Source of the DNA: a virus
Direction: 5' to 3' (one strand)
IMG/VR virus record: IMGVR_UViG_3300050821_003265
Span: 1-47,049 of that record
Length of the DNA: 47,049 nt
Shown here: positions 36,747 to 46,166 of the stretch, piece after piece
Position numbering within the stretch: the stretch's first letter is position 1
How the letters are laid out: the number at the start of each line of letters is the position of its first letter
Made by a program: the position numbers and the translations under genes
The notes under the pieces: generated by a model
Databases searched by the model: none
The model's input: only the letters and a program-made list of their open reading frames with translations
What the model was told of the DNA's origin: nothing

Positions 36747-37117
36747 TGATCATCCGATCGCTCACCCCTGCCGGAGATTGGACCTTCGGAAACGGCGTTG
36801 GGAACTACGCAACGAATGAGGCGGCCGTGGAGGAGAACATCCTTACCTGGCTACAGTCCTGGGTAGGGAATTGCTTCTTTGCGTTGAAGGACGGCGTCGA
36901 TTGGCAGAACCTTCTGGACGTCGGCCAGCAGCAGAACCTCGAGGATTCGCTTCGCCTGAACATCCTGCAACGCTACGGCGTGGTTGCCGTCAATAGCCTG
37001 GTGGCCGTGCTCAACCCGCGTACCCGGTTCATATCGATTGTGGCGAATATCACGACCATCTTTAGCCAATCGTTCCAGCTGGAGCTCACGCAGATTGCGG
37101 GGACACCCAATGGTTAG
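36746..37117 (+). CDS. Baseplate wedge, gp25/gpW-like
   Basis: 123 aa. ATNEAAVEENILTWLQSWVGNCFFALKDGVDW and the C-terminal beta region fit a gp25-like sheath initiator, which nucleates sheath assembly at the baseplate. It precedes the baseplate J gene, the usual order. ATG shares a base with the previous stop. Confidence 0.75.
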   Translation: MIIRSLTPAGDWTFGNGVGNYATNEAAVEENILTWLQSWVGNCFFALKDGVDWQNLLDVGQQQNLEDSLRLNILQRYGVVAVNSLVAVLNPRTRFISIVANITTIFSQSFQLELTQIAGTPNG

Positions 37118-38285
37118 CGAGCTTGGACCCAATGGACTTACGATCGATAGCCTTTCGACCCTTGTGGCCGCGATCACCACGCAATTGCAGGCGATCTACG
37201 GCCCGGATATTAATGTCGATTCAAACTCGCCGGACGGCCAGCTCATCAACATATTCATGCAGGCTGTCGAGGACACGCTCGAGCTGGTTCAATCCGTTTA
37301 TAACTCCTTCGGATTCATGACCGCCTACGGGACGCAATTGGATCAACGTCTGGCGATCCTTGGCATGGCCCGCAAGCAAGGGACGCAAACGACGACGCCG
37401 GTGCTCGTCACAGTCAACCAGGCTCTTACGCTTTATGGAACGGACCAGACCGCTCAACCCGTTTACACGCTCGTCGACCAGACCGGCAACCAATGGCAGC
37501 TCGTGACGACAAACGTTTTCAGCTCCGCGGGCAGCGCATCCCTCACATTCCAAGCTGTCACCATCGGTGCAATTGGAGTTACGGCAAACACAATCACACA
37601 GCAGGTCACCACGGTCTTGGGCGTCACATCCGTCAACAACCCGACGGTCGTCGGGACAATCATCGGCGTCCCCGAAGAGAACGACACTCAATATAAAGTC
37701 CGCGCGGCCCAATCCTTCGCTTTGGCTTCTACCGGACCGGCCGATTCTGTGGAAGCAGCGCTCGATAATATCGCAGACGTGACGGATGCCTTCGTCGTGG
37801 AAAACGATACAAACGCCACCGTCAATGGGACGCCGGCGCATTCCATCTGGTGCATCGTGGCCGGCGGCACGGCGGCCGAGATCGGGACAGCCATCTATTC
37901 CAAGAAAGCGCCGGGATGCGGGATGCGGGGAGCGCAATCCTATGTCGTGACACGCCCAAATGGGACAACCTTTACAGCCTTGTGGGACACAGCGCTATCG
38001 CAAAACCTCTATATCAAATTCGGAATCATCTGGCGCGGCGGTGTGGCGCTCGATAACACCACCATCATCAATCAGCTGGCGGCCGCACTCATCTACAAAT
38101 TGAATCAGCCGGCCAGCGTAGGCGATATCGTGACGGCCATGGCGACCATCGCGCCAACCGCCATTGTCGATTTAACCGGGAATCAAGGTGTCTCGACGGA
38201 CGGCATCACTTATGAATCCATCGTAAACCCGACATCCCCACAATATGCCTTTGAGGTGCTGGCGGCGAACATAGAGATCTCATGA
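37110..38285 (+). CDS. Baseplate J-like wedge protein
   Basis: 391 aa. Opening TTQLQAIYGPDINVDSNSPDGQLINIFMQAVEDTLELVQSVYNSF (start of the protein to about residue 70), then GTQLDQRLAILGMAR and EENDTQYKVRAAQSFALAS, the J-family landmarks. It forms the wedge ring that links hub, sheath and fibres. ATG 37110 overlaps the previous gene by eight bases; longer starts upstream are unlikely. Confidence 0.9.
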   Translation: MVSELGPNGLTIDSLSTLVAAITTQLQAIYGPDINVDSNSPDGQLINIFMQAVEDTLELVQSVYNSFGFMTAYGTQLDQRLAILGMARKQGTQTTTPVLVTVNQALTLYGTDQTAQPVYTLVDQTGNQWQLVTTNVFSSAGSASLTFQAVTIGAIGVTANTITQQVTTVLGVTSVNNPTVVGTIIGVPEENDTQYKVRAAQSFALASTGPADSVEAALDNIADVTDAFVVENDTNATVNGTPAHSIWCIVAGGTAAEIGTAIYSKKAPGCGMRGAQSYVVTRPNGTTFTALWDTALSQNLYIKFGIIWRGGVALDNTTIINQLAAALIYKLNQPASVGDIVTAMATIAPTAIVDLTGNQGVSTDGITYESIVNPTSPQYAFEVLAANIEIS

Positions 38286-39037
38286 CGACCCAAGAACTCA
38301 TCGATTACTACGTCGCGCTTTTGATCATCCAATATGCGACCCAGCCCAATGCGACGGCCACAATAGCCGCCTATATCACCGAGCTCGTCCAGAATCAGAT
38401 TTACGCGCAAGTGGGCGATGGATTCAATTTTGCCGTTTCGCCTATCGGGGCTCAGATTGATAGCGCTGTCGGGGTCCAGCTCGAGGCGGTCGCGTCCTAT
38501 CGCGGCGCGCAAAGGATTTATTTCGGTCTTGCGCCTCATTCCTATTTTCAATTTCCCGATGCGACGGATGAGGGAACCTTCGACGGATTTATGGACGCTG
38601 CTGATTCGCCTTCGGTCATCACGTGGCTCTTTGCCACCGCTCAGGATACGCAACAGCCGGTCTACACGCTGACCGACGATGAGCTTTATCGCCTCACACA
38701 ATTCCGAGCGCAGGTCCAATCCTCACCATTGGGACTGGGCGATATCGACAACATTCTGGAGACTTTTTTCGGAAACAATGTGACCGTCATCGACAATGAA
38801 AACATGACGATCCTCTACATCGATCTGCTGTCGGACCCCGACACATTATTCGGAGTGGTCGCTATCAGTCAGAGCTTTCCAAAGCCTGCCGGCGTGTTGG
38901 TGCAGGCGATACGCGCCGAAATGCTTACAAACTTTTTCGGATTGCAGGATGCGGAGACCGGCTACGACTCGAGCTTTGCAGGATTCAGTGATGCGGAGAC
39001 GACTCTCACGACCGGCACGTTCATAAGCGCACCATGA
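38282..39037 (+). CDS. DUF2612-like baseplate/tail protein
   Basis: 251 aa following baseplate J, where gpI or DUF2612 proteins sit. YYVALLIIQYATQPNATATIAAYITELV and GVQLEAVASYRGAQRIYFG followed by FRAQVQSSPLGLGDIDNILETFFG are the DUF2612 pattern. It probably joins the wedge to the tail-fibre proteins. ATG overlaps the previous stop. Confidence 0.75.
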   Translation: MTTQELIDYYVALLIIQYATQPNATATIAAYITELVQNQIYAQVGDGFNFAVSPIGAQIDSAVGVQLEAVASYRGAQRIYFGLAPHSYFQFPDATDEGTFDGFMDAADSPSVITWLFATAQDTQQPVYTLTDDELYRLTQFRAQVQSSPLGLGDIDNILETFFGNNVTVIDNENMTILYIDLLSDPDTLFGVVAISQSFPKPAGVLVQAIRAEMLTNFFGLQDAETGYDSSFAGFSDAETTLTTGTFISAP

Positions 39038-39050
39038 GGAGGATCTAGCT

Positions 39051-39944
39051 ATGGCAAGAATCACGAGGGTAACAGCGATTCCATTCGGCGCGTCCGGAAC
39101 GACGGACGATTTCGAGACATTCGGATCGACAGCCGTCGGGGGAACGGATTATTCCAAGGACATCGCGGCCATCCAGGCGACCGATGCGTGGCTGAATGGT
39201 TGGCGCCCTGCACTCATCGCCGCGAAAGCGCCGGTCCTGCAGGACATGAACGGGAAGATGCTCGTCGACAGCAACCTGATTTGCTACCTGTTTCAAGACG
39301 GTGTCCCCGAATATGATTCCGGAACCACCTACTATATTGGCGGCGTGGTTAAGTACCTCGGAAATTCCGGCTACGTTGAATTTTATGTGTCGCTGACGAA
39401 TTCCAACACCGGAAACGCGCTTGGAACAAGGGTCAGTAACTCGAATTGGATGTTCCTCTACGCCATGAACACCACGACCCAGGGCCTGATTATCCCTGGA
39501 ACCAATACAAACGATTCGGCAGCCGCCGGAGATGTTGGGGAAGTCATCACGGCAAATCTTGGATCTGGTTCTGCTGCGTCCCTTTCAACGGGTTCTGGAA
39601 AAAGCCTGTGTTCCATATCTCTCACGCCAGGCCAGTGGGATATAACAGGATTGGTTCAGTTCATCGTCGCCAGCACGACTTCCGTCACCTCCTTCGTCTC
39701 GAGCTTAAGCAAAACAAACAATACGGTAGGAGGCGCAACAGCAGTTCCCACGGCGGCTGGAGAGGTTCAGGTAGAAAACGACCGTCCTTTGGTCGCATCC
39801 GGATCTACTGAAATCGCCCTCAATATTCCATCTATTGTGGCTAAGGTAGCAACGACGGCAACCTATTATCTTGTCGCGCAGGCGGTTTTCACGGTTTCAA
39901 CGATGACGGCCTTCGGAAGTATCACAGCCGTTCGGAGACGATAA
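39051..39944 (+). CDS. Tail fibre/receptor-binding protein (cytoplasmic type)
   Basis: 297 aa, GGAGG upstream, no signal peptide. N-terminal attachment-like region, then YDSGTTYYIGGVVKYLGNSGYVEFYVS. The last about 145 residues (from AAAGDVGEVI to ITAVRRR) are related to the C-terminus of the 44087 protein: both share AG(D/N)VGE, SI(S/A)LT-x-G-x-W and a final GxITAxRxR. The domain is probably the receptor-facing tip. This is the conventional fibre of the set. Confidence 0.75.
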   Translation: MARITRVTAIPFGASGTTDDFETFGSTAVGGTDYSKDIAAIQATDAWLNGWRPALIAAKAPVLQDMNGKMLVDSNLICYLFQDGVPEYDSGTTYYIGGVVKYLGNSGYVEFYVSLTNSNTGNALGTRVSNSNWMFLYAMNTTTQGLIIPGTNTNDSAAAGDVGEVITANLGSGSAASLSTGSGKSLCSISLTPGQWDITGLVQFIVASTTSVTSFVSSLSKTNNTVGGATAVPTAAGEVQVENDRPLVASGSTEIALNIPSIVAKVATTATYYLVAQAVFTVSTMTAFGSITAVRRR

Positions 39945-39973
39945 GGCGCAGAGACAATCAAAGGAGACGAACT

Positions 39974-41638
39974 ATGAAAAAAATTATTTTCGCTACGAGC
40001 ATCTTCTTATTAACGGCGGTCGCCTTGCGCGCCATTTGGGTCTACAACGCCTATCTCTTCAATGGGGTCGTCGCTTACAACCAGAACGCCGTGCTCAATC
40101 TCAATACGACGCCGAACGCCTCCGGCATTGCGCGGCTCACTGCGCAAGCGGTCTATTCGTCCAGCACGCTGCCCACGGATACCTTTAACGATGGGCGTGT
40201 ATCGACGGCCACCTTCACCGTTGTAACGAATACCGGGATCTCCTCAGCGACGGCTACAGATCAAATAACGATCGCGGCTAATTCGGTCATCCAATCCTCG
40301 GCCGCCGCAGATAGCGTGACGGTAGTTTCAACGAACGGATTGACCGGCGCGTCCATAACTCTCAATGGAACGGTCCTTACGAATAATGGCTGGCGCGTTG
40401 ATTTAACGAGCGATACCGCTGCGGATATCGCGACCCAGATCAATGCCTACGTCTATCAGGTTATTGCCACGCCCAATTCGAGCAAGGTTCTTTTGGCGGC
40501 TCGTAACAAAGGAGTGGGCGGAAACTCTTATACCCTCGTTACTTCCACGCCCACAGCGCTATCAGCCAGCTCCGCTACATTCACTGGCGGTCAGAATGAT
40601 GCCTTCCAGAATCAGTCGATCACGATTAATGGAAGCGTCTATCCGCGCGGGAATTATTGGAATTTCCCCAATACGGGGCCGTTGACATCGACGGGGACAG
40701 CGGCATCCATTGCTTCTTTAATCAACAGCATTTCGGGGATGCAAGCGAGCGCGGCCGGCAGCGTGGTCTTTGCCACAGCGACGGTTTATGGGACCGCCGC
40801 AAATGCCTACACGATCGTTTCTTCGACGCCTACGGCAATGACCGTTGCAAATCCTACCTTCACGGGCGGGGTTAATAATGCAGTTATCACGATCAATGGG
40901 ACAGCACTCACCCAGGGCGCGCAATGGTCAGCGGGAGCCAACACGACGGCTACGGCCGCCTCTATCGCCGCGGCCATCAATGCCAGCGCCTCTTTAAGCT
41001 CGATTGTGGTTGCCACAAATACCGCCAACATCGTCAATACCACGTCGACGGCGGTAGGAACGCTATCGAACTATACGACGACCAGTTCGACTCCGGCTGC
41101 CATTGCGGCATTGCACGCCACTTATGTCGGAGGCCAGAATTCGTCGTTTGCGATCAATAGCCCGACGATATTTATCGCCTCCCATGGTTATGTCACGGGG
41201 ATCCCGGTGCTCCTGTCAACGGGAGGAGCAGCCGCTCCATCCCCGCTGGCGAACCAGACCACTTACTACGTGATTGCGGTGGATGCAAACGACATCCAGC
41301 TGGCGACGACCTCAGCGCGGGCTCAGAGTGGGCTGTATGTGACGATCACCTCCTCGAGCACGACCGGGCCGCATACCTACACGCTCACGCCTTCCACCAT
41401 TACGGGAACAGCCGGGCTTCAATGGCAGGTTTCCAATGATTGCGTCAATTACACGAATTACACCACCACGCTGTTGGGCGTCGCTGTTTCAAGCCTTACG
41501 TTCGCCACGCCTTATACGGCAAGCGCGACGACATGGGATCTCGGACCCGTGAACTATGAATGTATCCGGGCGGCTCTTACAGGACCCTCCACAGGTGGCT
41601 GGGCGCTTCAATTGAAGCTCAACGGGAGCAACCCGTAA
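39974..41638 (+). CDS. Signal-peptide-bearing repeat fibre-like protein
   Basis: 554 aa, AAGGAG before ATG. Residues 1-20 are a clear Sec signal (MKKIIFATSIFLLTAVALRA). The mature protein has three tandem repeats of roughly 90 residues (about 115-215, 216-305, 306-395), each running from a SITxNGxxLT strand through an AASIAxxINA helix to YTxxSSTPTAxxxxxxTFTGGxN. It then continues into a beta-rich tail with paired Cys (NDCVNYT, NYECIRAAL). Low-charge, Ser/Thr/Ala/Asn-rich composition is fibre-like. An exported virus adhesin or surface layer is inferred. Confidence 0.7.
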   Translation: MKKIIFATSIFLLTAVALRAIWVYNAYLFNGVVAYNQNAVLNLNTTPNASGIARLTAQAVYSSSTLPTDTFNDGRVSTATFTVVTNTGISSATATDQITIAANSVIQSSAAADSVTVVSTNGLTGASITLNGTVLTNNGWRVDLTSDTAADIATQINAYVYQVIATPNSSKVLLAARNKGVGGNSYTLVTSTPTALSASSATFTGGQNDAFQNQSITINGSVYPRGNYWNFPNTGPLTSTGTAASIASLINSISGMQASAAGSVVFATATVYGTAANAYTIVSSTPTAMTVANPTFTGGVNNAVITINGTALTQGAQWSAGANTTATAASIAAAINASASLSSIVVATNTANIVNTTSTAVGTLSNYTTTSSTPAAIAALHATYVGGQNSSFAINSPTIFIASHGYVTGIPVLLSTGGAAAPSPLANQTTYYVIAVDANDIQLATTSARAQSGLYVTITSSSTTGPHTYTLTPSTITGTAGLQWQVSNDCVNYTNYTTTLLGVAVSSLTFATPYTASATTWDLGPVNYECIRAALTGPSTGGWALQLKLNGSNP

Positions 41639-41648
41639 GGAGACTCTC

Positions 41649-44090
41649 ATGCGGCGACTTTTACTGACGGTCGCACTCAGTGCGGTGGCCTGGCGCTCCG
41701 CCATGGCCGGCCCCGGAAGCGCTTCCGGCCCCATCACGGTTGACAGCACTACCTATGTCGCTGGGCAATCCGTGATGGGGACCGACGGTGGAGTCTATTC
41801 AGACACGCTTCCCCCCATCACCAGCACCACCACGGCCGCCTACCGCATGACGAGATATCGCGCCGAGCACGTCAATCTTCGCGACAGCTCTGGCGTCGAG
41901 CTTGGAACCAGCGGAAACCCCGTCCACACGACTGGAAATTCCGTCGTCCAAATCTCCACCGTACAGGTGGTGAATTCCACCGTGTCGGTCAGTGGATCAA
42001 CAATAAACGTAGCCGGCGTCGTTAATGCCAACCTCGTCAATGTTGGGACAGTCACAATCAGCGGCACTGTCCCTGTGAACTCGACCTCCGTCAATGTTTC
42101 AACGGTCACGGTGAACGGTGCGGTTTCAGTAAACAACACCTCCGTCAACGTGGCGACCGTGACTGTTTCGGGGACTCCGACGGTGAATGCGGTTCAATCG
42201 GGGACCTGGAATACAAACGATACGAGCGTGAACGTCGCCACAGTGACCATCAAAGGCACCCCGAGCGTCAATGCCACGCTGGTAAATGTGGGCACGACGA
42301 CGATTCTTGGTACGCCCACGGTGAACTCCACCTCGGTAAATGTCTCGACCGTTATCATCAACGGCACCCCCGGTTTTATTCAGACGAACGTTTCCACGGT
42401 CACGATCAGTGGCATTCCGAGCGTCATCCAGGCCAATGTTTCCACCGTCACTGTGACCAACAATCCCGGTATTTATCTGCTCAACGTGGCGACTGTCACG
42501 CATTCCGCCAGCTCGATCTATAACGTCACGGGCTCTACCGTCAATATCAATGGCGGCGTCAATGCGACCATCGTTGGCACCCCTTCGGTAAATGCCTACG
42601 TCACAAATCCAACGACCTCCACGATATCGGGATTGGTAAATGTTACCGGCTCAACCGTGAACGTAGCCGGGACATTGAGCGCGACCGTCTCCGGAACGCT
42701 CAATGCCAACATCGTCAATATTCCGACGATGACGATCACGGGTACCCCGAATGTGGCTGTGACAAATAGCCCTTATGTTTTTTCCGCTAACGTTTCGACG
42801 ACGACGATCCTGGGTACCGTTCCTGTGAATGCCACCGTGGTAAATATCCCGACGATGACGATCACAGGCACTGCGAACGTAGCCGCATCGCAGACCGGGA
42901 CCTGGTTGACAACAACGCAAGTCCTCAATCAGAGCGCCTCTCCAACGAGTGTTGGATACAGCGGGGGGGCTCTCCCGATGCCGGCCGAGATCACCGACGG
43001 GATAAATATAGCCACGATCACGCATACCTCCAACGGAAACGGCCTTAACGTCAATATTGTGGGGGGAGCTGGGAACGGTGGAACCAGCTCGAATTACTCC
43101 AGCAATTTCCCCAGTGCTGGAACGGCGCTCGGATTTGTCAATGCCTCGGGTCTTATGCAGGCGGCCGAGGTCGATGCCTCAAGCGATGTTTATGTCAATG
43201 TGGTAGCCGGGGTGAACGGATCCACTGTCACCGTCGGCGGGGTGGTCCAAGTATCCGGAACGGTCGGGATTTCATCCGCGACGCCATTCAACGTGAGCGG
43301 ATCCACGATTAACATCGGAGGAACTCCTAACGTAAATGTGAGCAACACTCCGAATGTTTCGGTGACCAATACGCCCAATGTCAGCGTGACAAACACGGTG
43401 GGGACTACACTCACGGCGCAATTGCCCGCCGGCGCAAACAATATCGGGACGGTAACGGGATCCACCGTGAATGTGGCCGGAACCATCAGCGCCACGATCA
43501 GCGGAACGCAAAATGCCAATATCGTGAATATCCCCACGACAACCGTCAGCGGTGTCGTTTCGGCCGCACAATCAGGAACGTGGAACGTCAACGCCACCAG
43601 CGTCAATGTAGGAACGGTGACGGTAAGCGGAACGCCGAATGTCAACGCGATTCAATCGGGGACCTGGAATGTAAACAACACCTCCGTCAACGTGGCGACC
43701 GTGACGATCTCGGGTAACCCGACCGTTATACTGGGCGCCGGCTCTAATGTGATCGGAAAAATAAACTTTGCTACTCCCACCACGACGGTGTTTTCCAGTC
43801 AGACGATCAGCACGGCATCCACGGGCGAGCTTGTCATAGTCTCGACTGGATCTTCCCAAACGGTCCGGGTATTCCGCATGTTCTTTGTGGTGAGCGCCGC
43901 TACGACCATCGTCATTAAGGACGGTACCGGCCAGACCTTCACCGGCCCGATCACCTTTAACGCCGGCGGATCATTTATCCTCGACTTCGACGGTGATCCC
44001 TGGTTCACAACGAATTCTGGAGCCTCCTTCGAGTTTAACCAGACCGGCACAGCTCAGATCAGCGGCCGCGTGTGGTACACGCAATCATGA
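41649..44090 (+). CDS. Signal-peptide-bearing giant beta-repeat protein
   Basis: 813 aa, AGGAG upstream. Residues 1-20 form a Sec signal (MRRLLLTVALSAVAWRSAMA). Residues about 95-700 are dominated by a short strand repeat of the type SVNVSTVTVxGTPxVN, dozens of copies, with SGTWNVN variants, suggesting a beta-solenoid or trimeric shaft. The last 90 residues form a distinct domain (TGSSQTVRVFRMFFVVSAATTIVIKDGTGQTFTGPITFNAGGS). DNA copies are partly identical, so the repeat can recombine. Tail-fibre shaft or exported adhesin. Confidence 0.7.
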   Translation: MRRLLLTVALSAVAWRSAMAGPGSASGPITVDSTTYVAGQSVMGTDGGVYSDTLPPITSTTTAAYRMTRYRAEHVNLRDSSGVELGTSGNPVHTTGNSVVQISTVQVVNSTVSVSGSTINVAGVVNANLVNVGTVTISGTVPVNSTSVNVSTVTVNGAVSVNNTSVNVATVTVSGTPTVNAVQSGTWNTNDTSVNVATVTIKGTPSVNATLVNVGTTTILGTPTVNSTSVNVSTVIINGTPGFIQTNVSTVTISGIPSVIQANVSTVTVTNNPGIYLLNVATVTHSASSIYNVTGSTVNINGGVNATIVGTPSVNAYVTNPTTSTISGLVNVTGSTVNVAGTLSATVSGTLNANIVNIPTMTITGTPNVAVTNSPYVFSANVSTTTILGTVPVNATVVNIPTMTITGTANVAASQTGTWLTTTQVLNQSASPTSVGYSGGALPMPAEITDGINIATITHTSNGNGLNVNIVGGAGNGGTSSNYSSNFPSAGTALGFVNASGLMQAAEVDASSDVYVNVVAGVNGSTVTVGGVVQVSGTVGISSATPFNVSGSTINIGGTPNVNVSNTPNVSVTNTPNVSVTNTVGTTLTAQLPAGANNIGTVTGSTVNVAGTISATISGTQNANIVNIPTTTVSGVVSAAQSGTWNVNATSVNVGTVTVSGTPNVNAIQSGTWNVNNTSVNVATVTISGNPTVILGAGSNVIGKINFATPTTTVFSSQTISTASTGELVIVSTGSSQTVRVFRMFFVVSAATTIVIKDGTGQTFTGPITFNAGGSFILDFDGDPWFTTNSGASFEFNQTGTAQISGRVWYTQS

Positions 44091-45349
44091 GAAGGATCGC
44101 CTTGGCGCTGATATTTTGCGCGCCGCTTGCCTATGGAAGTCAGATCGTAAATCCTTCCACAAGTGGAGGCGGGGGCGGGGGCGGAAGCGGGACGGTAAAT
44201 TCTGGGACCAACAGTCAAGTGGCGTATTATTCTGCGCCGGGATCCAGCACGACCGTCAGCGGGACAACCATAATGCAGGTCTTCGCATCGAGCGCGGCCG
44301 TCAACGGACAGCTCGATATGAAATCAAACAATGTCACGGGCGTTCTGGACGCTGTGGTATCGAGCCATGCAATCAATCTTTCTCAGCTCGCCAACGTGGC
44401 ATCTGCGAATGCAATTATCAATCCGAATTTCGATGGGTGGTACAACGGGACAAGCTCCACCAGCCCCGCTCTCGGCACTGCGGTTGCTTCCAGCTGGTTG
44501 ATGAGCTCGAATTTAACACTCGGCGGGAGCTGGTTCGTTTCTCAAAACACAGTGACAACCCACAATGCTAAGTACAGTGCGCAAATCACCGTTACAGGAT
44601 TTCAGAACAATACCTATTACGGTCTGCGGCAATCAATTCCTAATTATCAGCCTTATCTCGGATCATCGGTCACATTGACAGCGTGGGTTAATTCAAACGT
44701 TGCGCAGACGATCAGTATAACCGATAACGTGGGTGGAAGCACTTCGACGGCAAGCTCCGCAGGTGCCGGCTGGCAACAGCTCTCGGTCACACGCTATATC
44801 TCATCATCCGTCACTTCGTTGTCGGTGACGTTGGGATCGAACATTCTCAGTTCCCTCCAGAACAGTTTTTACGACAACGTTATGATCGTTCCTGGCGATG
44901 CACCTATAAACTATATACAGGTCCCGCAAGGAATCGTCGGAGTGACCGATGGAAGCAGCGCAACGGCTGGCAACGTCGGAGAATGGATTTCCGCAGCAGC
45001 TTCTGCCGTCAATCTACCAACGAGCGGCAATTGGGGAGACGCCACTTCGATAGCATTGACAGCGGGTGATTGGGAAGTCTGGCTTTATGCAAATACCGGA
45101 GCCAATGGGGCGACCGTCACGGATTCCCGTATAGGCTTATCGACTACCTCTGGGAACACTGCTCCTTCTCCTTTTGGTGATACGCAAATTCAAACATCGC
45201 AGCCAGGAGCGGTTTTCAATGGAGTGGGATCCATGAATCAGCGATTTTCATTCAGCACGCCCACAACAGTTTATTTCAAAATGGAAGCGACCTACACCGC
45301 CGCGACACCACAAATTTATGGACGGATCACGGCCCGGAGGATGCGATGA
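44087..45349 (+). CDS. Signal-peptide-bearing fibre tip-like protein with carbohydrate-binding-like domain
   Basis: 420 aa; ATG overlaps the previous stop. Residues 1-17 are a Sec signal (MRRIALALIFCAPLAYG). A Gly-rich linker leads to GTVNSGTNSQVAYYSAPG, a motif common in phage fibres. The middle (about 110-285, INPNFDGWYNGTS through SVTLTAWVNSNVAQTISITD and NSFYDNVMIVPGD) resembles a jelly-roll carbohydrate-binding module. The C-terminus is related to that of the 39051 fibre (AGNVGE ... ITARRMR). Receptor recognition is the likely role. Confidence 0.7.
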   Translation: MRRIALALIFCAPLAYGSQIVNPSTSGGGGGGGSGTVNSGTNSQVAYYSAPGSSTTVSGTTIMQVFASSAAVNGQLDMKSNNVTGVLDAVVSSHAINLSQLANVASANAIINPNFDGWYNGTSSTSPALGTAVASSWLMSSNLTLGGSWFVSQNTVTTHNAKYSAQITVTGFQNNTYYGLRQSIPNYQPYLGSSVTLTAWVNSNVAQTISITDNVGGSTSTASSAGAGWQQLSVTRYISSSVTSLSVTLGSNILSSLQNSFYDNVMIVPGDAPINYIQVPQGIVGVTDGSSATAGNVGEWISAAASAVNLPTSGNWGDATSIALTAGDWEVWLYANTGANGATVTDSRIGLSTTSGNTAPSPFGDTQIQTSQPGAVFNGVGSMNQRFSFSTPTTVYFKMEATYTAATPQIYGRITARRMR

Positions 45350-45954
45350 GCACGCCTTTGATTACGCTCTATCTTCCAGGCAGAAACCTTTTCGTCGTGA
45401 TTCAGAACGTCGCGACGAGCCAATTCTGGAACAAGGACACGCCTGGCTGGGAGAATTACAATCAAGGGAACTGGGCGCACTATGCGGTCCCATTCGTTGA
45501 GTATGTGAGCAGCGGAATCTATTCGGTGGCCTATCCCTCTGGCATCGCGGCCGGCGTGCTCTCGAATGATTTCGTCTACCAACAGAACGGGGCAACGCCG
45601 ACGTTGCCCGGCCTTCCGGGCGGAGACACCTTCCTGACTCTCATGCAGAGCCAAGGATCCAATATCCAGACGATCGCCGGAAATGGAGCAGCTCCCATCG
45701 GGATGGCAGCTGCGGGTACCGTGATTGTTCCGAATGGTGCAGTTGGATCCGGAAGTATTTCGACGACATCCTTCCCCACCAATCTTCCTTCTGCCCCAGC
45801 GCAGGCCTATGTCGGCCGCATCATCGCATTCACGTCCGGCATTAACATAGGACAGGAGACGAATATCACTGCCTATAATCCGACCGGCGGCGTGATCACT
45901 GTGACGGCGCTGACCAATGCACCCACCACAGGCGATACGTTCGTGATGCTCTAA
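45346..45954 (+). CDS. Fibre-associated protein, 202 aa
   Basis: ATG overlaps the previous stop. Opens TPLITLYLPGRNLFVVIQNVATSQFWNKDTPGWENYNQGNWAHYAV, then a Gly/Ala/Thr-rich segment and a beta-rich end (GQETNITAYNPTGGVITVTALTNAPTTGDTFVML) typical of phage tail accessory proteins. No signal peptide. Same transcript as the fibres. Confidence 0.6.
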   Translation: MSTPLITLYLPGRNLFVVIQNVATSQFWNKDTPGWENYNQGNWAHYAVPFVEYVSSGIYSVAYPSGIAAGVLSNDFVYQQNGATPTLPGLPGGDTFLTLMQSQGSNIQTIAGNGAAPIGMAAAGTVIVPNGAVGSGSISTTSFPTNLPSAPAQAYVGRIIAFTSGINIGQETNITAYNPTGGVITVTALTNAPTTGDTFVML

Positions 45955-46166
45955 TGGCTTTTTCGGGACGACGAACGGTGGCGCTTCAGCTTTACGCCTT
46001 GGGCGGCCGCCCAGGCGGACCTTTTTTCCGTAATCTCCCGATATTCCCGCCGAAGCTATTCCAGCTTCTGGCATGGATCAAGAACATCTTTCAGCTCGGC
46101 GCCGGCCAGCAGGGAACATTCCAGCTCCCGGCGCAGACCGAGGAGCCCTTCAGGTTGGAGGTTTAA
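45954..46166 (+). CDS. Small Pro/Phe-rich protein, 70 aa
   Basis: ATG shares a base with the previous stop. Aromatic and Pro-rich (GGPFFRNLPIFPPKLFQLLAWIKNIFQLGAG). A hydrophobic stretch of about 15 residues could bind membrane or another tail protein. No family recognised. Immediately followed by the next ATG. Confidence 0.5.
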   Translation: MAFSGRRTVALQLYALGGRPGGPFFRNLPIFPPKLFQLLAWIKNIFQLGAGQQGTFQLPAQTEEPFRLEV

